DNA of 37,474 bases from an uncultured Bacteroidia bacterium (lineage in GTDB: Bacteria > Bacteroidota > Bacteroidia > JANWVE01). The DNA lies in contig CALIZB010000016.1 in assembly GCA_938028625.1 (NCBI GenBank), positions 1 through 37,474 of the forward strand, written 5' to 3'. Position numbers and translations under genes: made by a program. This document shows positions 33,033-37,474 of this stretch, piece by piece. Under the pieces are notes generated by a model. The model was not told where the DNA came from, ran no database searches, and was given only the letters and a program-made list of their open reading frames with translations. The stretch's first letter is position 1. Each line of letters opens with the position of its first letter.

Positions 33033-34430
33033 TCAATCTGTAAATAATTCATTTTTCTGATACAGAATACATTTCACAAATCCACTTTTTTGAGTAAATA
33101 CAGGTATATAGTTTTTTTGCAATAGGTTCAGTTCTTTTTGGTTAAAGGTATTGGAAATATTGCTGTACAGAATATACGGTGCAGTGTTCCAATTTTCATC
33201 ATTGAGCAAAGGTAGGTTTTCAGTTTTTTCAGGGTTTAACCTTGTAATGTAATCTGATTTATGCAATGGTGGACAGGTGTATATCTGTGAAAAAGCTATA
33301 TGCTTATCTTTTGCGTACTGTAATACTTTGTCTTTCAGACTAAAATAAGGAACATGTGCCAAAGAAGCGTCCCAACCATTTGCAAAGGGTACAGGATATA
33401 CCCAAAAATGCCCTGCTATAAAAAATATCCCCATTAAAGCAAAAACCCACTTTTTTACTTTGAGTTCAGCTATTTCTTGCACTGCCCACAAAACAAGCAG
33501 TACATAAATAACTATAAAATACCTGTGTCCAATAGGATTGGTAAGCGGTACAAACAGAATAAAAAAAACAATAATCGCAATACCCGCACTGTACAACAAA
33601 AAATGCGCTTGGGACAACAAAACGATAATACTTTTTCTTCTTTGCCATAACAGCCACAATACTGTTATCCATAAAATAACTCTGCCTGTATCTAACAGCC
33701 TGAATACAAAAACCACTGCATTTTTGGGAATGATACCCCATGAAAATTCTGATTTATACATCTCCGAAGCAAACCATCTTCCCGTATAAAAATGATGCAA
33801 AAACAGCCACACAATTATCAGTATGGCAAATACAATATAGTTACTGACATACTTTTTCCATTGTTTTATATCAAATCTGTTATGAACAAAATCTATACAA
33901 AACAAAGCTATGCCCATTATCCAACCTCTGATAGATAAAAGACTTAATAGTGCCATTCCAATAACAATATAGATGTTTTTTTGCTCATTTATACCATAAA
34001 GCACCATCAAAAAGCCGCATAACAAAGCTATATCAGGGTTAAGACTCATAACTTGTGCTGTAAGCGTAGCTTCTGCACACAACAAAACAACAGCTATCCA
34101 TTGATAGTAATGCGGAATATATTTTTGTATAAACTTTCCCGTAAAATATACATATCCCCATATAAAAGGCAACTGCAATAAATGACTTACCACAAGGTTT
34201 TTACCGAATATTTTCCACCCCACAGCCAAATACAGATTAAATAAAACAGGATGCCCTGCATCAGTATCTGACGGTGGAAAAACAGTGTTAAAATTATGTT
34301 CATAAATATTCAGAGCTACCTGTGCATGATAGGCGGCGTCCCAAAAAAATGGAAAATACATACTCACACATACATATAAAGTCTGTATAAGCAGGAATAC
34401 CCACAAAATACTGTTAAAATGCAGTTTCAT
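33033..34430 (-). CDS. Polytopic glycosyltransferase-like membrane protein (GT39/ArnT-like)
   Basis: A 465-residue protein with about ten to twelve transmembrane helices. The first outer loop has FFWDAAYHAQVALNIYEHNF and DTDAGHPVLFNLYLAVGWKI, matching the acidic and His/Pro residues of the catalytic loop of GT-C fold glycosyltransferases of the ArnT/PMT clan. The C-terminal 120 residues are soluble. It probably moves a sugar from a polyprenyl-phosphate donor to a surface glycan or protein; acceptor unknown. It diverges from the TonB-dependent receptor, with overlapping promoters, and converges on the TPR gene with no clear terminator. Confidence 0.8.
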   Translation of the reverse strand: MKLHFNSILWVFLLIQTLYVCVSMYFPFFWDAAYHAQVALNIYEHNFNTVFPPSDTDAGHPVLFNLYLAVGWKIFGKNLVVSHLLQLPFIWGYVYFTGKFIQKYIPHYYQWIAVVLLCAEATLTAQVMSLNPDIALLCGFLMVLYGINEQKNIYIVIGMALLSLLSIRGWIMGIALFCIDFVHNRFDIKQWKKYVSNYIVFAILIIVWLFLHHFYTGRWFASEMYKSEFSWGIIPKNAVVFVFRLLDTGRVILWITVLWLLWQRRKSIIVLLSQAHFLLYSAGIAIIVFFILFVPLTNPIGHRYFIVIYVLLVLWAVQEIAELKVKKWVFALMGIFFIAGHFWVYPVPFANGWDASLAHVPYFSLKDKVLQYAKDKHIAFSQIYTCPPLHKSDYITRLNPEKTENLPLLNDENWNTAPYILYSNISNTFNQKELNLLQKNYIPVFTQKSGFVKCILYQKNELFTD

Positions 34431-34444
34431 TAAATAAAATCATA

Positions 34445-34478
34445 CAAAAATAGTCAAAATGAAACCTTATTTTGACAA
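34445..34478 (-). promoter_or_regulatory. Promoter of the minus-strand glycosyltransferase gene
   Basis: On the minus strand: TTG (34476-34478), a 23-base spacer and TATTTTTG (34445-34452), 14 bases before the ATG at 34430. It overlaps the receptor promoter of the opposite strand. Confidence 0.55.
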
Positions 34479-34501
34479 GGTAAAAATTACCCTTATCTTT
34501 G
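34471..34501 (+). promoter_or_regulatory. Promoter of the TonB-dependent receptor gene
   Basis: TTTG (34471-34474), a 19-base spacer and TATCTTTG (34494-34501). It ends five bases before the ATG at 34507 and so excludes the in-frame ATG at 34459 as the real start. Confidence 0.65.
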
Positions 34502-34506
34502 CTTGT

Positions 34507-37416
34507 ATGAAATACAGACTTTTTACCTTATTCACTTTTACTTTTGTGTGCCATTTTCTGTATGCACAGGTTGCTATTCGTGGTATGGTAGCAGATTATG
34601 ACAACTCGGATTTAATTGCAGGTGCACTTGTCAGTATAGAAGGTACATCTTTAAGTTCAGAAACCGATATTGATGGCAAATATGAAATTTCTGATGTTCC
34701 CGAAGGAGAGTATACTATTGTAATTACTGCAAAAAACTACCAAAAAAAACGCTTAACTAATGTTAAAGTAGGTGAATTTGATATGCGTTTAGATATAACT
34801 ATTGAACTAGCGCCGCCTGTATTAGTAGATAACAATAATAACAACACTGATACCACCAAAGTACAAACTAATGAAGTAATAGAAGTAGGCAAAGTAATTG
34901 AAAATGGTAGTATTATTGTGATATTACAGCAGAAAAAAGCTACACAAATCATAGAAAACACGAATGAAGACCTTATTTTACAAACCCCCGCACAGCATGC
35001 AGGAGAAGTGATTGCTAATTTGCCTGGCGTTACTTTGTTAGAAAACAAATATGCTATTATACGCGGCTTAACTGATAGATACAACACCTTTGCACTCAAC
35101 GGAATTACATTACCTAATACAGAAATAGAACGTAAAGGTTTTGAGTTTTCTTTTATTCCTGCCAATATGATAAAAGATATTGTGCTGTATAAAAGCGCTT
35201 CTGCAGATATGTCCGCTGAAATAGCAGGGGGACGCATACAACTTAATACCATAGATATGCCTAATCAAAGAAAATTTATATTCTCCTTAGGCTTAAACTT
35301 TAATGATTTAGCTTTTGGTAATGAATTTCTTACCTCAGAAGGCAATCAATTAGGAAAAGTACAGACTCTACCGCTTACCTTTCCAAGTTCTTACAAAATA
35401 GCCCGCTCACAAGGTTTATATTCTAATTATGTACCCGTTAAAGGCGATAGAGAATTTCTTGCCAATACAGCTAAATCTCTACCTAATACATGGCAGGCTA
35501 ATCAAACTAATGCAGGATTAGGACAGTACGCACAAATACTCTATCAAAATAAATTCAAAATAAGAACCCGAAAACTCGGTATCAGTACTGCCGCAGAATT
35601 AACGAATACTTACAATATCAACTACATTGACCGTACTGATTTTCTTGGCATACAAAACAATCAACCTGTATTAGATTTTACCTATCAAAACAAGCAATTT
35701 GTACGTAAAGGCGCAATAAATGGTATGCTTAACCTTGCTTATGAGTTTAATAATTACAATAAAATTACGCTCAAAAATTTAGTAGGCATACTTTCAGAAA
35801 GTCAAGTAGATGTACTGACTAATGGATATCAAACAGCTTCTTACACTAGTGGGGGGGCTTTATTAGACAGTGCTTATCGTTACAAAGCAAACTTTTTACG
35901 ACTAATTCCTAGAACGCTATTAGGTACACAAATAGGTGGAGAACATGTTTTGCCGAACTTTTCTGTAAAAGGAGCTAAAATAGACTGGCGTGCAGGATAC
36001 ACGTATTTTTTGCGTGATGAACCTGATTATCGTAGAGTTTCTTATCGCTTGAATAACGCTGATGGACAGTATTATGTGCGTATTCCGCAAAATTTGGGTA
36101 ACGGATATGGGGATTATGCAGGTTTTGGAGCTTCACGCGTATATATTGTAGGTGAAGATGAAGTATACAGCGCAGAACTAAACGCATCTTTACCTTTTAC
36201 ATTGTTTAATGCACAATCCCGAGTAAAAACAGGCGTATTTACAGAGTACAAATACCGCTTTTTTGATACTCGTTCCATAGGCTATGCTTTATCTTCTAAT
36301 AGTATATGGACAAATACTTCTCCTATTTTTGCTCTACCACCGCACCAAGTATTTGATAATGCTAATTTTAGTGATAGTACTATGTATGTTTTGGAAGGCA
36401 CACGTCCCCAAGATAACTATGTAGCTAATAGCAATCTTAATGCAGGCTATGCTATGTTTGAAACAACTATCCTTAAAAAATGGAAAACCTCAATAGGTAT
36501 GCGCGTAGAGAGTTTTTCTCAACGGCTGAAAGTAGAAAATTACTTAAAAGCCTCTAATCATAAAGATTTACCTGTAAATACCCTGATAGTAGACCTTTTA
36601 CCTTCGCTTAACCTTATTTACAATCCTAATGATAAATGGAATATTCGTTTTGCGGGTTCTAAAACGCTTTCTCGCCCTGACCCACGCGAACTTTCTTATT
36701 TTTCTTTTCTCAATGCTACTTATACCATTTTTTATGCAGGTAATAATAACTTAACTCGCACACAAATCTACAATGGAGACATAAGAGCAGAGTATTACAT
36801 GAAAGATAATCAAGTAGCTACTTTTGGAGTATTCTACAAATACTTTATTAACCCAATAGAACAAAGAGTTTTACCTTATACGATTAGCGCCCAATACTAC
36901 CGTACTTATCAAGTACAAAACGTAGCTAATGCACAGTCTACAGGAGTTGAAGCCAATTATACAGGTGCTATCCCTTTTGTTCCTAATTTGCAAGGTTATG
37001 TCAATGCTTCATACATTATCAGTACGGTAAATGTAGGAGCAAGAACCCGCAGTCTGCAAGGTCAATCACCGTATATTATCAATGTAGGGGCAAATTATCA
37101 AATTAAAAAGGCTAATTTAGCTTTTAATGCAAATTATCAAAGATTTGGAAAACGTATTGCTATTGTAGGAGAAGTAACTCCTTCCTTGAACTATCCTGAT
37201 ATTTATGAACTTGGTAGAGATATAATAGATTTGAGTATTGTAAAAAAACTGGGCAAACACTTTGAAACTCGTTTAGATTTGAGAGATGTTCTTAATCAAC
37301 CTATTCGTTTAGTACAAATTCAAGATGGAAAAAATTATGATGCTTCGCGTGATAAACTCATATTAAAGCAACAACGCGGGTTTAATGCTTTCTTTGCGGT
37401 TAAATATCAATTTTAA
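34507..37416 (+). CDS. TonB-dependent outer membrane receptor with CarboxypepD_reg domain
   Basis: A 969-residue outer membrane receptor. The start at 34507 gives a proper signal peptide (MKYRLFTLFTFTFVCHFLYAQ). A carboxypeptidase-regulatory-like domain follows (about 22-105: VAIRGMVADYDNSDLIAGAL, SETDIDGKYEISDVPEGEYT). Then comes the plug (about 155-265: AGEVIANLPGVTLLENKYAI, IRGLTDRYNTFALNG, DIVLYKSASADM) and a 22-strand barrel to the final FFAVKYQF with a C-terminal Phe. It imports a large ligand using TonB energy. No SusD gene follows within the window, so it is not a clear SusCD pair; the ligand is unknown. A G7 tract at 35851-35857 encodes Gly449-Gly450 and could be a slippage site. Confidence 0.93.
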   Translation: MKYRLFTLFTFTFVCHFLYAQVAIRGMVADYDNSDLIAGALVSIEGTSLSSETDIDGKYEISDVPEGEYTIVITAKNYQKKRLTNVKVGEFDMRLDITIELAPPVLVDNNNNNTDTTKVQTNEVIEVGKVIENGSIIVILQQKKATQIIENTNEDLILQTPAQHAGEVIANLPGVTLLENKYAIIRGLTDRYNTFALNGITLPNTEIERKGFEFSFIPANMIKDIVLYKSASADMSAEIAGGRIQLNTIDMPNQRKFIFSLGLNFNDLAFGNEFLTSEGNQLGKVQTLPLTFPSSYKIARSQGLYSNYVPVKGDREFLANTAKSLPNTWQANQTNAGLGQYAQILYQNKFKIRTRKLGISTAAELTNTYNINYIDRTDFLGIQNNQPVLDFTYQNKQFVRKGAINGMLNLAYEFNNYNKITLKNLVGILSESQVDVLTNGYQTASYTSGGALLDSAYRYKANFLRLIPRTLLGTQIGGEHVLPNFSVKGAKIDWRAGYTYFLRDEPDYRRVSYRLNNADGQYYVRIPQNLGNGYGDYAGFGASRVYIVGEDEVYSAELNASLPFTLFNAQSRVKTGVFTEYKYRFFDTRSIGYALSSNSIWTNTSPIFALPPHQVFDNANFSDSTMYVLEGTRPQDNYVANSNLNAGYAMFETTILKKWKTSIGMRVESFSQRLKVENYLKASNHKDLPVNTLIVDLLPSLNLIYNPNDKWNIRFAGSKTLSRPDPRELSYFSFLNATYTIFYAGNNNLTRTQIYNGDIRAEYYMKDNQVATFGVFYKYFINPIEQRVLPYTISAQYYRTYQVQNVANAQSTGVEANYTGAIPFVPNLQGYVNASYIISTVNVGARTRSLQGQSPYIINVGANYQIKKANLAFNANYQRFGKRIAIVGEVTPSLNYPDIYELGRDIIDLSIVKKLGKHFETRLDLRDVLNQPIRLVQIQDGKNYDASRDKLILKQQRGFNAFFAVKYQF

Positions 37417-37474
37417 GGTAAGAAATTTTTTGATAACAACTACTCAATGGTCAGGGGCATGGTCTTTCGGTACG

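Noticed and set aside
34459-34506. Longer start of the TonB-dependent receptor
   Set aside because: It would place the promoter inside the gene and put 16 residues before a normal signal peptide.

Overview
The window is AT-rich DNA from a member of the phylum Bacteroidota, probably a Cytophagales- or Chitinophagales-like free-living, pigmented bacterium. The evidence is four secreted proteins ending in type IX secretion (T9SS) type A sorting domains (8508, 23057, 24149, 29573), a SusC/CirA-like TonB-dependent receptor (34507), the DUF1573, YtxH and AAA-ATPase-like/PD-(D/E)XK families common in this phylum, a crtI-crtB carotenoid pair, and many promoters of the Bacteroidota form TTTG-N19-23-TAnnTTTG. 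I see no rRNA, tRNA, CRISPR array, insertion sequence or integrase, so this is chromosomal DNA rather than an obvious mobile island.

Layout. 1-777: C-terminal part of a CHAT-domain (caspase-like) protein. 841-3447: a Bcp peroxiredoxin, a polytopic glycosyltransferase-like membrane protein and a small exported protein. 3511-5182 (minus): a LysR regulator followed by a family 2 glycosyltransferase. 5355-8384: a compact forward operon of nusB, a YtxH protein, a DUF1573 lipoprotein, a 3-hydroxyacyl-CoA-dehydrogenase-like protein and holA. 8508-10730: a T9SS cargo protein closed by a strong terminator. 10885-12600: a single-domain response regulator six bases ahead of a protoporphyrinogen oxidase. 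12761-14230: a strange, very basic exported protein with 31-residue Cys/Arg repeats. 14303-16012: an AAA-ATPase/nuclease. 16163-16858: a Cys-motif plus CarboxypepD_reg membrane protein. 16918-19630 (minus): yicC, gmk and an acyl-CoA dehydrogenase.

19952-21255 is the most interesting part. It holds a radical SAM enzyme that I recognise as a prokaryotic viperin (pVip), an antiviral enzyme family that makes chain-terminating 3'-deoxy-3',4'-didehydro nucleotides. It is followed by a small signal-peptide/membrane-protein gene that looks split by a one-base change in an A7 tract. Next come a 2[4Fe-4S] ferredoxin, a SemiSWEET transporter, an exported beta-propeller-like protein, two T9SS proteins on the minus strand (one with four PKD domains), a CrcB fluoride channel, a TerY-like von Willebrand A protein without its usual partners, crtI-crtB, a third minus-strand T9SS protein, a TPR protein, a second membrane glycosyltransferase and the TonB-dependent receptor.

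Regulatory reading: in several genes the -7 box TAnnTTTG ends only 4-5 bases before the start codon, which suggests leaderless mRNAs. One such box lies inside the longest possible reading frame of the TonB-dependent receptor and moves its start to 34507. Five Rho-independent terminators are clear; three of these lie between convergent genes. No function here has been tested by a search; assignments rest on motifs and family resemblance read from the sequence.
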